In this document: in pieces, positions 34,527 through 46,167 of the stretch | Numbering within the stretch: the first letter of the stretch is position 1 | Layout of the letters: the number at the start of each line of letters is the position of its first letter | NCBI GenBank assembly: GCA_033065855.1 | Contig: JAVXUO010000283.1 | Location: 62,001 to 126,000, forward strand | Reading direction: 5' to 3' | DNA: 64,000 nt | From: Escallonia rubra | Taxonomy: Eukaryota; Streptophyta; Magnoliopsida; Escalloniales; Escalloniaceae | Notes under the pieces: generated by a model | The model's database searches: none | Told to the model about the DNA's origin: nothing | The model's input: only the letters and a program-made list of their open reading frames with translations | Program-made: the position numbers and the translations under genes

Positions 34527-35157
34527 GTCTTTTTAGTGGTTTAGGACATGCCAGGCACGTGACGTTACAGCAAAAAAAAAAAGTATGTGAAATTAGTTGA
34601 TTCAAAATAAACTTTTGACCCAACTAATAACTCTATGTGAAGTTTTAAAAGTATGTAGCTAAAGTACATATGAAACCCATAATCGGTCTTTCACTAAATG
34701 CAAAAGCGCAAGAATGATGTAATTGCTTCGCTGGAAAAGCCTTAGAATACCACAACGTAAGAAGTTATGGGTGAGTAGAGGCTCTTATTCTCGTAATAGA
34801 TCATGCTTGTGCCTATTTTCTGCTCGTTCATTCAAGACATCGTCCAACTAATTAAGAAAGCTACTTGAACACAAATTTCCCAACGACAAATAACCTCTTT
34901 GAAAGCCTTGAGAACCTTTATGGCTAAAGTACAAATGATAAAAATGAGATCGGAGATTACTTTAGACAAAGTAACGTGGTTGATGTAACATTTCACTGGA
35001 AAGGCCCTGGTCTACCAATAAACACATGCAGGGTGTAAGTGGTCAGTGACTTGTCTTGTCACTCACTTGGCCTTTTCCAGTTCTCACAATAATGTATGGT
35101 GTCTACGTGTGTAGGCTTGGTTATATAAATTAGTGGTGTTCAAAGGGTGAGAAGTAT
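34527..35157. repeat. 630-bp direct duplication, copy 1
   Basis: The unit begins GTCTTTTTAGTGGTTTAGGA and ends at TATTGTCTTTTGA. Copy 2 follows at once (35158-35207, resuming at 37001-37541), split by a solo LTR. The last 220 bp of the two copies are almost identical (GACAAAGTAACGTGGTTGAT onward), while the middle has diverged. Confidence 0.85.
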
Positions 35158-36059
35158 TGTCTTTTGAATAGTTTAGGGCATGCCAAGCATATGACGTTAA
35201 AAAAATGTGTTGCCAAGGAAATATGGTTCGTTGCCACGTAGAGGTGCCACAAAGGATGCAGTCTGAGTTGGCTTCTGAGTAGGCAAAGTGGGAGACAACA
35301 AGGATGGCGTAAGGGCTGAGAGCAAGGCTCCTCAGGCAGGTCGCGAGGGCTGGCAGTGCCGCGAAGGCAGGGTGAAGACGAACAGGGCCGGCGGTTGATA
35401 GTCCGAGTCTAGAGTGCAGCGTCAAGAGTCCGATGTCGAGAGTTCAAATGTCTTTCTCTCACTAGAAATCCAGAGAGAATAAGTTTTAGAGAGAGAAAGT
35501 GAAATCTTGAAAATGAGAGAGAAGTCCTTGAATAAGCTCCAAAATCCACTATATAAAGGCACAAATGCGCGCGTGTCATCACCCGACACGTGTCGTCCCC
35601 TGGGAGCAACACGTCACCAGGGGGTCCAAAGTATTGATTGTCCGTCGAATTGTCGGTCCCCGAGTTCATGTTGCCCTGCCCTTGCAGCGTACCTATGCCT
35701 GTCTGAGGAGATTGACCACACCGCGGTAGCATGGTCAGAGTAGCCCGCTGCCCTAGCCTCTAGTCCAAGCCCTTACTGAATCCCACAAGATGCGTCAAGA
35801 GACGCGCAGAGATCCTGACAGCGGCGAGGGTTGCCCCTGTAGCCAACTGCCAGGTGGACTAGGCGCGATGCCCTCCGAGGACCTGCTCCCGTCCCGGAGT
35901 GACCCGGGGGTCATTGCCCTGGCGGTGTCGATGATCAATGGTAACATGAGCGGCCATGCTCACAGCTCAATGCTCAGAGTCCGTGGCGAGGGGTCCTCGT
36001 GCCAGAGCACTACGAGCGGAGCCCCCCGTGAGTCCGTCGGGTGATTGTGCCAGCGATGG

Positions 36060-36560
36060 CCTTAGGGTTGTGAGCCCATCCCCGTTGCGAAGGCCGGAGC
36101 CTCCGGTTGATTGTGCCCGCGAGGGCCGGAGCCCGCCGGTTGATTGTGCTGGCGAAGGCCGGAGCCTCCGGTTGATTGTGCCGGCGAGGGCATTAGGGTT
36201 GCGAGCACGTCTCGCGGTGATGGCCGAAGCCTTGTTAGTTGATTGAGCAGGCGAGGGCTTCATGGTTGTGAGCCCGTCCCGCCGCGAGGGCTGGAGCCCC
36301 GTCAGTTTGATTGAGCCGGCGAGGGTTTCATGGTTGCGAGCTCGTCCCGCCGCGAGTTTGACTGAGCCGGCGAGGGCTTTAGGGTTGCGAGCCCGTCCCG
36401 CCGCGAGGGCTGGAGCCTGTCAGTTGATTGAGCCGGCGAGGGCTTTAGGGTTGCGAGCTCGTCCCGCCGCGAGGGCCAGAGCCCGTTCAGTTTGATTGAG
36501 CCGTCGAAGGCTTCATGGTTGCGAGCCCGTCCCGTCGCGAGTTTGATTGAGCCGGCGACA
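36060..36560. repeat. GC-rich tandem repeats in the solo LTR (about 60 bp)
   Basis: Variants of GGTTGCGAGCCCGTCCCGCC followed by GCGAGGGCTGGAGCC and TTGATTGAGCCGGCGAGGGC recur with lengths of about 40 to 70 bp. They give long open frames on both strands that I do not count as genes. Confidence 0.8.
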
Positions 36561-36644
36561 ATGAGCGTCGCGCTACTGAAGATAGCGGGGGTGTGTTGTT
36601 GGAGCGAGAAGCCAGTGCCGTGCAGCAGGTTCCCCCAAGGACAA

Positions 36645-36805
36645 GGGAGGCCGACCCCTTACAAAGTGGGTGGCCGACCCCTTCTCAGGGGGGTGGGCGA
36701 CCCCCTTACAAAGTGGGTGGCTGACCCCTTCTGAGGGGGGGTGGCCGACCCCCTTACAAAGTGGGTGGCCGACCCCTTCTCAGGGGAGTGGCCGACCCCT
36801 CGGGG
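36645..36805. repeat. GGCCGACCCC tandem repeats in the solo LTR (about 43 bp)
   Basis: About four copies of a unit with GGCCGACCCCTTACAAAGTG followed by GGTGGCCGACCCCTTCTCAG. They lie next to the U3 end of the LTR. Confidence 0.85.
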
Positions 36806-37499
36806 GGGGGAAATGCACTTTCGATCGCCGTGTAAATGCTTTAAGGCGCGGAACGCTTTGACCGAGCAACGATGTTGAGCATCGGAGCGCTTTGACCGAG
36901 CAATGATGTTGAGCGTGTTTGACTGCCGAGCGGGTGACGTGTCGTGCTATTGGGATCTTTTAGCGTGCCCCGGGGTGCGGGCCAGAATAGGTTGTGAACA
37001 AAAGGCCTTATAAATTAGTTGATTAAAAACGGACTATATGCAAAAGTGCAAGAATGATGTAATACTTCGCTGGAAAAGCCTTAGAATACCAAAGAAATAA
37101 GTTAAAAATTGATGTCGCGACTCTTGTATTCTTGCAGCAGATCATACTTGTGTCTATTTTCTTCTCGCCGATTTAAGACACCACTCTTAACTATGTGAAT
37201 TTTCGACACAACAAGAAGCCTCCTAGTTAAATCAGCTGATTGAACACAACTTTCAGGCCTATCTGAGGTCAATTTTTCACAGCATTGAAAACATTTACAT
37301 GCTAAAGTACAAATGATAAAAATGAGATCGGAGAATACTTTAGACAAAGTAACGTGGTTGATGTAACATTTTACTGGTAAGGCCCTGGTCTACCAATAAA
37401 CATATGTAGGGTGTCAGTGGCCAGTGACTTGTCTTGTCACTCACTTGGCCTTTTCCAGTTCTCACAATAATGTATGGTGTCTACGTGTGTGGGCTTGGT

Positions 37500-37507
37500 T
37501 ATATAAA
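37500..37507 (+). promoter_or_regulatory. TATA box of the 37545 ORF
   Basis: TATATAAA lies 38 bp before the ATG at 37545. The same box, without a following ORF, is present in duplication copy 1 at about 35118. Confidence 0.5.
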
Positions 37508-37544
37508 TTAGTGGTGTTCAAAGGGTGAGAAGTATTGTCTTTTG

Positions 37545-37947
37545 ATGGCAGGAGTTCCTGGTAGTTCTAATTATCAGCGACGTGAGAATGTGTGGTTGTT
37601 GTGTGAAAGGAACGACGACTACAAAGAAATGAAGTATACAGAGAATGGGCACATAGATTTAAGGAATCAGAAGCACTACACCAAGATCTCATCGCCCTTA
37701 GAGCACCCTAGTGCATCGTCGTTCACTTACTATGTCACGGCCTAAAGTTAAGGAGTGTAAGAAAGTTGTGAGCCAAATTCGAAAGGAGAATAACCGAATG
37801 TTGCTGTGTAGAAAACGATTTTACATGCTTCAACTTGCCGAAGAAATTGCAGAGGCTAGTGGGAGGCACCTCACTTCAAACGAGAAAAACAACATTTTAA
37901 CCAAGGATCAGTACTTATCTAATGAATATATGTCTAATGAAGAGTGA
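37545..37947 (+). pseudogene. Frameshifted relative of the 143-aa protein
   Basis: Two overlapping frames, 37545-37745 (66 aa from the ATG) and 37732-37947 (71 aa), together span the length of the 33740-34171 protein. The second frame carries the shared IRKENNRM helix and the acidic MSNEE terminus. A single shift between about 37690 and 37740 would account for the break, so I call it a probable pseudogene. A spliced or genuine two-ORF arrangement is not excluded. The promoter is copy 2 of the 630-bp duplication. The function of the family is unknown. Confidence 0.45.
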
Positions 37948-38917
37948 AATATCCCTCTGCCCACTATGTGTTTGGATTTTATTCCGTTATCAGTTTTGCA
38001 CGTTATTGTAATAAGCGAACCTCGCCACTGCATTTGTTATTTTAATGCATTTGTTTGTGTAATACTTCTGTGGCTGCAAATTTGTACTTTGCGCAATTGG
38101 TAAGATCTATTACAACACCTCTGCATGATCAATTCTATCTAAAGCTATACCTATACATATATAAAAGCTGTCATGGGCTTAACTGGCTAATCCCTTTTTT
38201 TTTCCCCTGTAGGATAGCCTTTTTCTAATTGATTTTTTCATAAAAGGTTAATGGTGAGTAAGGGTGTTTTTTGACTTGTAACATTTCTGTTCCATTAAAT
38301 ACCCTTTTTTAGATTAGATGTTCATAAAAACAAATTAAGGGTAATTTTTTAGTGGTTTAGTTTTGACTTTTAGTTGAAAATTTCCATAAGAAACTATTTA
38401 ATTAATATGCATAAGATTAACAATGTCATGCTGAATTACATGCAGAATAAAAGTAATTGTTGAGATGTACTATTAAGATTAATAGGTCACATTGTATGTT
38501 AAAACAAAAGAGAATTTTAGAATGCACTACCGATAGAGCTTTAGAGTACCGTTTAAAACATTTAACGGAAAAAAGAAAGAATAAAAATTATAATTACCTT
38601 AGACAAATTGTACATGAATTGGGGTCTAACATTTAGCTCATGTGTAGTATGGGTGCTTGTTGTGGTGATTTCAAGCCGAATTTGACAGTGAAGGAAATAT
38701 ATATATATATAGTCTAACTCTTTGGTGCAAGATATGTTCTGCTCAAAGAACTTTTCTGCTCTTATACATGGTTCTCTTTTTTATTGGAAATACAATGATT
38801 TTACTATTCAATCAAAAAAAGAATATAAAAGGTTTCCAAATATAGCAACTTCAAACATTCTTCACCAATTATTTATAAATAACTTGTTGGAATTTTCACT
38901 ACTTATATCAGTATACA
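37948..38917. other. AT-rich intergenic DNA
   Basis: No gene, RNA or clear repeat. The short ORFs here are AT-rich and have no conserved features. Confidence 0.55.
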
Positions 38918-39360
38918 CACTACAACAAAAAGGACTTTTAGCGACGGGTACTTCAGTCACTAAAAGTCTCATTTCCGTCAAAAAAGATTTTTAGCGACGG
39001 ACAGTCCGTCGCTAAAAGTCCGTTGTAAAAAACCCTGTTGCTAAAGTTTAGCGACGACATTCTGTCATCCGACGAAAAAAGTCTAACTTTTAGCGATGGA
39101 TTTTATTACCTCTGAAAGCGATGAAAAAATCCGTCGCACCAGGTAGTTACGGTATTCATCCCTTTTCACATTTTTCGAAATTAACACTTTTAAAAATTCT
39201 TTGAGCGACATATTTTCGTCACTAAAAACCAGTTGTAAAAAACCCCGTCGCTAAAAGTCCTTCGAAATATTTTTGTCACTAAAAACCATATATGATTTGT
39301 TTAAGATACTTATGGCAAAATAATTTCGTCGCTAAAAGTCCATTATCAATGCTAAAAGAA
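38918..39360 (+). mobile_element. CACTA transposon terminus with subterminal repeats
   Basis: CACTACAACAAAAAGGAC at 38918 is a typical plant CACTA terminus. It is followed by about 400 bp packed with TTTTAGCGACGG and its inverse CCGTCGCTAAAAG in both orientations, the usual binding-site region for the element's accessory protein. No matching end (…TTGTAGTG) with the same motifs was found downstream and no transposase is seen. Only one end of the element, or a truncated copy, is present. Confidence 0.88.
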
Positions 39361-39459
39361 GCTGTTTTTCAATTGTTTTTATGTTTTAAAAATCCATACT
39401 TGTTTCCTGTATTTGAATCCATACAAACAATTAAATCATTTAATTTTTGACCTTTGTGG

Positions 39460-39588
39460 TCATGTATAACGAGTCACGGGAATGAAGATCTGGAATCCTT
39501 GCTCGGCCTTCTTGTAAGACTGGCCCACGAGCAGCAAAGAGCCTGCTAAGAGTAGAAAAGTTATGGATGCAGGAGCTTTTATAGCCAT
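39460..39588 (-). CDS. Possible secreted-peptide ORF or gene-fragment exon (42 aa)
   Basis: The ORF starts MAIKAPASITFLLLAGSLLL and looks like a signal peptide: a short basic start, a hydrophobic core and then polar residues. The frame stays open upstream of the ATG (GLPFRFVGG), so it may be an exon of a larger or captured gene. It sits just inside the CACTA terminus. I recognise no family and see no TATA box. It could be chance. Confidence 0.2.
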   Translation of the reverse strand: MAIKAPASITFLLLAGSLLLVGQSYKKAEQGFQIFIPVTRYT

Positions 39589-40437
39589 ACCTCCCACAAA
39601 TCTGAAGGGCAACCCTTGAAAAGTGGAATCAGGATAAAATGTATAAGCTGCCGCATATGCCTAAACTCCATCGACTGTATCTTCTCCATGAGTACCAAAG
39701 CGATAGAATCAACATCCACACATTTAGAAAATGATAGTCAATGGTTGTTGATAAGCCCAGTGCGTTATACCTGTAAAAAAACATACTATAAATATCAATT
39801 AATGAAACTATATCTTCAGTGCAAGTTATAAAAATATATAACAAACTTCATCGGAAAAGTCATTCATTCAGGGGAGAGGCTACCATGTCCATGATACGTG
39901 AAGCATATCATAATTTCCCTCATAAACTTGATCGAAATTTTAGACACTCCATAATATGCGTATTAGGAGCAACTATTTCCCAATACCAGACGACAACAAT
40001 TCAAAGATGTAGATTCACCTTATGTCTACATTCTTCCATAGTACACATTTTATCTAAATGCTGCATTCAACCATCAATTACTAGAGCAATCCATCGTATA
40101 CTTAACATGCATTAATCTAAATGCTACATTCCATCGCCACTTCAAAAAGTAACCATTACATACCATCCTAAAAATGCCACACGATTACAAAGCATGTTTT
40201 CAAAATAGCTAAGTCAACATGTTGCCTTTACTAAGGTTAGGGGACTTTTTCATGAGTGTGCTAATCTGCAAAGCTAAGTTCCACATGGTGCTCGTACTCC
40301 TTTCTTTACCCTCAGAGGATTCCTCTTGGCGTATGTCTTGAGTTTAGGGCGCTTTGCAGGCTGCTCCATCACAACACATTGTGATCCACAATTCGACATA
40401 GGAGGAGGCTCCTCTGTAACCTATGAAACTGAATCTT
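39589..40437. other. Non-coding DNA beyond the PMD gene's 3' end
   Basis: AT-rich sequence, possibly the CACTA interior or the PMD 3' flank. No supported feature. Confidence 0.5.
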
Positions 40438-41556
40438 TCACAGGTGAACAAATCTCATGAGGTGCTCTAAGACGATGGGGATGTTGACTTCGTCGAGCTC
40501 GTGGAATGGCATAAAAAACTGGTCAGAAATACAACCTCCTCTACCTTGACCAGTGATTCGTCCAGGACTTGATACTCGGCTACCAGCTATAACGCCACTG
40601 CTTCCGCTGTGATATGGAACCGACCCATGTGTCTCTTTCTCAATAGGTTCCAGCTGTTCTTGTACCATCTCATAACAAGCAAGTGGATCAGTAGATGTGG
40701 GAGGGATTTCCGAAGGAAAATCCTTGACAATACCTTTCATCTCAGATTCATGAAGCAGTGGTGATGGCATGTGATGTACAGCTGCTGTCTCATTTGCTGA
40801 TATAGGGGCATTTGATCCTGGTGTATGAGGTCGGTCAGATCTCTCAGGTGTGCAACTTCCAGGCCCATGAGCATGGGGTGTCCTGGTTGTGGAATGGGCT
40901 GTCAAAGGCACATGCTCTGCAGCTGTTACAGGTGATGGTGCAGGCAAAACCTGCATATGAGGTTGGACTGATGGTGGCACTTGTGATTTTGATGCAATGT
41001 TTGGTGCTGGTGCACCAATCGGTGCTACAGTGACTGGCTCCATGGTCGGTCTCGGTCCCTTTCGGCGTGCACGTGGTGGTCGTCGGGCCTGAGTAGCTGG
41101 TTGTGTCAGATCCTGGATTCGTGGCTCTGGTTGTGCACCAGCTGAGATTCGTTCAGCCTCACAAATGGCAGACAGTGCTTCTCGACACACAACCTTAATA
41201 CTTGCAAGGGATTCAATGGCTGCATTAGGGTCAGTAGTATCAGCAAGGTGGAATATGCGCTTGATTTGTTGTGCCTGCAAAATAAGCAAGTTTGTTAATA
41301 ACCAGCTAGTTTGAGGTCAATTTCATATTTTCCTTTACCATCAACCTTCAGAGATGTTACTATTGTAACAACCTAACTACGAAATGCAATTGCTACACCA
41401 GTTCAAATCCCAAATCTATTTACATTAAATCACGCGACAGCACATCAGGATATTTACACAAAGAAACAGCATGAAGGATATTTACACTGAAGCAACACTT
41501 CCTTTATTTTGTTCTTCATTCTTCTTTTATAACGATAACAATCTTACAGAGAATAG

Positions 41557-41965
41557 TCTATGATTCTGGATTGAGCATCAATGCAAAAGTCAATGAAATC
41601 ATGCACAATAATAGTTGGAGATTGCCTACAACTAGATCTAACGCCCTCAGAGAATTGAAATTAGAGCTTGGAACTGTATCTGGATATAATTCACTCAACC
41701 AAGATACTATCGTCTGGACATTAACTAAGAAAAGTGCAATTTTCAATTAAATCTGCTTGGGAAGGCCTAAGAGCAAGAGCGAACACAGTTCAATGGTGGA
41801 AAATTATGTGGTTTCCAGGTCATATACCAAAGTGTTCTATGTTGTTATGGCTGCTATGTATGGGAGGCCTAAGAACAAAGGCAAAACTAAAAGCTTGGAA
41901 GGTTGTGCAGGAGGATCAATGTGTTTTGTGTGGAAAGCATTCAGGCATCCAGGCAACACATTAAA
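41557..41965 (+). mobile_element. LINE (L1-type) fragment: RT C-terminus and zinc-binding domain
   Basis: It encodes, with a frameshift near 41735, the region between reverse transcriptase and the end of L1 ORF2. Present are a W-rich segment and the RT zinc-binding pattern (VWFPGHIPK-like, LRTKAKL, then a CVLC pair). It lies antisense to the PMD pseudogene, within its largest intron. There is no RT catalytic core. Confidence 0.75.
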
Positions 41966-43382
41966 TCATCAGTTAACAGGATGAAAAATGACCACTCGAA
42001 AAGAATGGAAAGCTTCAGCATTCTACCTGTAGCTCATGACACTGACCAAACACATCTTTCGGAATTCAACTGATGTAATTATTTCTAGCAGCTGATTTCA
42101 AGATAATGCTAATTCACGGCAGGTTCAGACGCAGATAGCACACTAGGTGTCAGACAAAAGACATATACGAAGCTCTCTTCATCCTTAAATACACTGTCTT
42201 ACAATGAATTAAAAAATCCTAAACTCAGACTTCTTTAATGAAGCAAAACCCTAATCCTGTCACTAGTACTAATGCAGTAAACCAGTTCAATGGCTCACAG
42301 GAATGGCTTGTAACTGTATCATGATACTTTCAGAAAATTGCAACACTGCGAATTTTGGATTTTAATGACGCACGTACAAAAAGTCTCTTTAACCACCAAC
42401 TCTCTTTATCACGGAAACCACCATTTTACACTGAATCAAAAGAGAGTAAAGTCATAATTCTTAAAAGAAGTGAAATTTTAGTCCACTCGCTGATACTAGC
42501 ACAACAATCCACTGCTAACACCTAAAATTGACTTGTAACTGTATCCATAAAGCTTTAAACTGTCAGAACCTGCTGGATTGCAGATGCAATTTCATATGAA
42601 CAACGGTTTAAAAATGGAAAAGAAGAGCTCGCGAAGATGAAATATGAGAAGGGTCTTGTAGAGAGAAGATAAGATAGAAGAACCAGAAAATGGGTTTTGG
42701 CCAATGTAATCATTCCCCTTTTTCATTCTCTACTACTCCACTTATATGGTGGAGTTGGTTACAACTGTTTGCCAAATTACAGAATTGTAACTAACTGGAC
42801 TTAAGACATAATCTGCTAATTACTCAGCTAAATGGACAATGATCTCACTAATTAATGATAATGACACTTAATGTTGAGAACATTTATTCTGTCTATTCTG
42901 TTATAGCTAACAGAATTCTCTTCTTTTTTTTGCTCACACGCCATTCCTTTTTGTTGCCACCTCTCTTCCACGTGCTGAGCTGCTTTTTTTTGTTAAACTG
43001 CATCAGTGGTCACAGCTGTTGGCAACTGCTGAGCCCTTGATCTCTTTACTCTGATATTTAGGGGCCTGTGGGGGGTGTCCATGACATAAACCAATCTCAA
43101 ACTCCACCCCTCAAAACACAACCAACTTCAATCAAAATTCTATCAAGAAAGTCGCTCTTACCCCACCTTACTTGCAGTTGTTCAAGAAAGCTGAAAGGAC
43201 TGACCTTGTAGCTTCAAGAACTAATCAGAACACTGTTGTGAACATATATTCACATATAAACTCATAAAGGGTCGAAATTTGAGGCATACCCGGTCAAGAA
43301 AACGAGGGTCTGAGTCACCAGAAAGAACACCATTTACTTTTGAATCAAACTCTGAACTAACCCTAATTTGCTTGGCGGCGAA
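41966..43382. other. PMD intron, unassigned sequence
   Basis: Non-coding intron DNA. The motif GCACATCAGGATATTTACAC occurs at about 41440 and again at about 43660, so part of the intron is a direct duplication surrounding the LINE pieces. Confidence 0.5.
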
Positions 43383-43530
43383 CTGTGCAGGAGGATCAAT
43401 GTGTTTTGCGTGTGCAGGAGGCCAGCATTAAGGCCTTCAGGTTACACTGTTTTGTTTTAGTTTTTCTCTTTTCCTTTCTACCTCCCCTGTATTCCTTTCT
43501 TCTATTTTCACATCATTATTTTGGCTTATG
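43383..43530 (+). mobile_element. Second small LINE fragment
   Basis: GTGCAGGAGGATCAATGTGT at about 43386 repeats the start of the CVLC zinc motif of the fragment at 41906. It is followed by a T-rich stretch typical of a LINE 3' region. Only about 40 bp are clearly homologous. Confidence 0.5.
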
Positions 43531-46167
43531 TGAGAAAAACCATTTCAACCTCCCAGCAAATTTGTGTCTTTTGTTCATACGATAATTGCTTTCATACATG
43601 CAAATCATCAAATTCACACTATTGTCTCTAGAAAAATCATTTCAACCTCCCAGTAGCACATCAGGATATTTACACTAAAACAACATCCGAAATGCATTAT
43701 TTTAGAGGTCTTTGCTTTGCACTTCATCATTTGGGACCCCATATCCAACATATGTGCCAAATGAGGTAACAGTATACCCCAACCCCCACACAATCACACA
43801 TGCCAAGCCATGTTTTTTGCCAGGAAATCTGCCAACCAAAATTCCTAATCCCTTAGAAAACCTGTAACAAAGAAAGGGCTATAACATTGCTCAAATCTGA
43901 TTTTTTTATCTGAGGTCAAGTGGAGTGGAAAGAAGACAGCAAACTCTTTGCCTATGTGTCCTACTTTCAAGCTCTGCATGATAGTTTCTATCATGCTCTC
44001 ATATTAAGAAAGCATCCCAGCCCCAAACGTACACACACAATCCTAATTAAATCAAAAGGGATGCATGTCGTTGTGTCTTGAGCATTGTATCTAGAAAATG
44101 ATCTTAGAGCATAACTAAGGTTGATAGTGGGAATGGTCACTATATATAGAAAAAGATGTAGATAGTTGCTAGCGTTTAAATGGAGGAAGGGCCTAAGATA
44201 CATACCAACATCTCCACAGTAGCATGCCCTCCTTGGTATCCAGATGGTATATTTTGCACCGGTTTGCCAACCAACAAACGGGTGATCGAGCGGTACCACA
44301 ACATGTATGGGCTAGAGTACCCTGCATCAACATATTCTCCTGCCGCCTCTCTACCATAGATAGTATCTGCACGAGCATTCCACATGTCAATGTAGACACG
44401 ATGTTTCAGCTCCCAGTCGGTGTTCGGGTGGCCCCGACGATCAATCTTATGAAGGACCTCACCACCAGTGTCACAATCACGGGGGATCACCTGGCTCATG
44501 TTGTATTGCGGGCAAACGCGGTCCGGGAAGTGCCACTCCATTCTTTCGAAGCAGATAAGCGGCGAATGAGTCATCCAAACATGCCTTCCGATCAAGCAGT
44601 ACTTCGGTAGTGAAGCTAAGTCATACGGTTGCCATATGAACTGCAGGATGTAAAAGGCATATGATTTAAAATAACATCACAACAAGCCAATTGCATACTT
44701 ATGTGCCATATGTGAATACTTAAGCACAAACCTCTGATGACTTTAAATAATATAGCTGATCCCTATATCTCCTGAGACACTGTGATCCCACCTTGTCACT
44801 TTCCAGTGCTACAAGCCACCTGTCGATGTTATTTTCAAGTTTGGTTAATAAACATAAAAGGTGAAAGTAACCATAGAAGCATACAATTCCTATAGACTAT
44901 GTTACTATCACAAGTATGAAAGTAACCATAGAAGCATACAATTCCTGTGAAACTGTCCAACTGTTATTGTTAACCATAAATAAGGGCTTACCTCATACCC
45001 AAAGGTCTCGAGGTAAAGGCTCGACCTCATGTGGCTGGTAAGGGCATCAACCAGTAACATGTGCATCACCAGCGGCCTCATTATGTTGTATGTCAACAGC
45101 AGAAAGTTGTGCACGGTACTCTACAGGGGGACGCTTTCAGGGCCTCTTTCGGGACGCATGTCAGGGCACCTCTTCCAGGCCCATAACTATTATACATGTT
45201 ATTTTATAGAAAATGATCAATGACAAGATATCGTATAGAAAAAGAAGGAGATTAACACTTTAGCGTACCTGCAAATAGAATCAAGGGTCCCCCAATCTTA
45301 TACGCTGAACCCCTGCTTGCTCGGCACATCTCACTGTACAAGTAAGCTAGAGTTGCACTACCCCAACTACGCATACTCGCAGCATTAAGGTCTTGAAGCA
45401 AAGTTAAGTACATAAGAGGAACCCTAGTGCCAGATAGGTTTGGGAGTAAAACACCACCAATCAAGGCCAATATAAGAGCCCTGGCATGCTATTGTAAAAT
45501 CTCATCATCTGAACCCTCTGGTAACACCATGAATTGATCCATCAGCCAGCGAAGTTGTATTGACCCCCCACGTATGACCGTTTCAGGTGGTCTGACACCT
45601 AACTATATATGACAATACTCCTGCCATGCATCCGTGGAACGTGTAGTGTCAACACCTGTAACAGCTTCACCGTCAACGGGTAGCCCAGACAACACTGCCA
45701 CGTCCTGTAATGTAATTACAGCCTCCCCAACATGAAGGTGAAATGTATGGGTCTCAGGCCGCCATCGCTCAACAAGTGTTGTGATGAAAGCATGATCAAG
45801 TCTAACCTCCATGATCCGGTAAAGCCCATAAAAACCAACTCGCACCAAGTACTACATGACACACGCATGTGGCTCCATCCTTCGATTCCCATCGCGATTC
45901 TGAACTAGTGGTCTTAGGGCTCGTTGGCATGTCAATACCTTATCAACCTGCATGCATTTTCTATGTTAGTTAAATTAAAAAGGAATAATTAAAGTTGATA
46001 ACAAAATCAAGTACCTCTCCAATCCAGACATAGCTGGAACGATGAGAATGTTGCAAATGTAGTACATGACGATCGTCGGGCCCTGGATTTACCAAATGCT
46101 CCACAATTTCCTCCTGTCTTGGTCCTTCATGTCTAAGTCCCTCCATCTCTACAAAAAACCAATGCAA

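Larger units (their letters stand above)
35208..37000 (-). mobile_element. Gypsy-like solo LTR (1793 bp)
   Basis: It starts TGTTGCCAAGG and ends GGTTGTGAACA, giving TGTT/AACA termini. The flanking 5-mers AAATG and AAAGG are an imperfect target duplication. Read on the minus strand it has a long GC-rich U3, a TATATAG box near 35550 and a CT-rich transcribed end, so the element was in minus orientation. There is no internal region on either side, which fits LTR-LTR recombination. The U3 holds two tandem arrays listed separately. GC content is much higher than in the surroundings. Confidence 0.75.
35158..37541. repeat. 630-bp direct duplication, copy 2 (interrupted by solo LTR)
   Basis: The first 50 bp of copy 2 lie at 35158-35207 and the remainder at 37001-37541. 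Copy 2 supplies the TATA box at 37500-37507 and ends immediately before the ATG at 37545, so it is the proximal promoter of the downstream ORF. Confidence 0.8.
40438..46167 (-). pseudogene. Plant mobile domain (PMD, MAIN-like) pseudogene
   Basis: Exon-like blocks on the minus strand, in order: 46167-46015, 45947-45269, 45186-44992, about 44820-44731, 44640-44206 and 41274-40438. Together they would give roughly 800 residues. The second block has the PMD hallmark TLQDVAVLSGLPVDGEAVTG and later ones continue the domain. The last block is a Pro/Ser/Thr-rich tail. PMD proteins (MAIN/MAIL, 'phosphatase 7 long form homologs') act in genome stability and silencing and also occur inside transposons. 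Four in-frame TAG stops break it, at 45852-45854, 45603-45605, 45489-45491 and 45121-45123. Some splice sites are imperfect: the third and fourth blocks need a phase change or altered acceptor. The 2.9-kb intron between 44206 and 41274 is filled with LINE debris. Confidence 0.8.

Noticed and set aside
35956..36734. Plus- and minus-strand ORFs in the solo LTR
   Set aside because: These frames run through GC-rich tandem repeats, with no domain or promoter of their own.
38918..46167. PMD pseudogene as cargo of the CACTA element
   Set aside because: No second CACTA end with the TTTTAGCGACGG repeats was found beyond the PMD exons, so membership cannot be supported.
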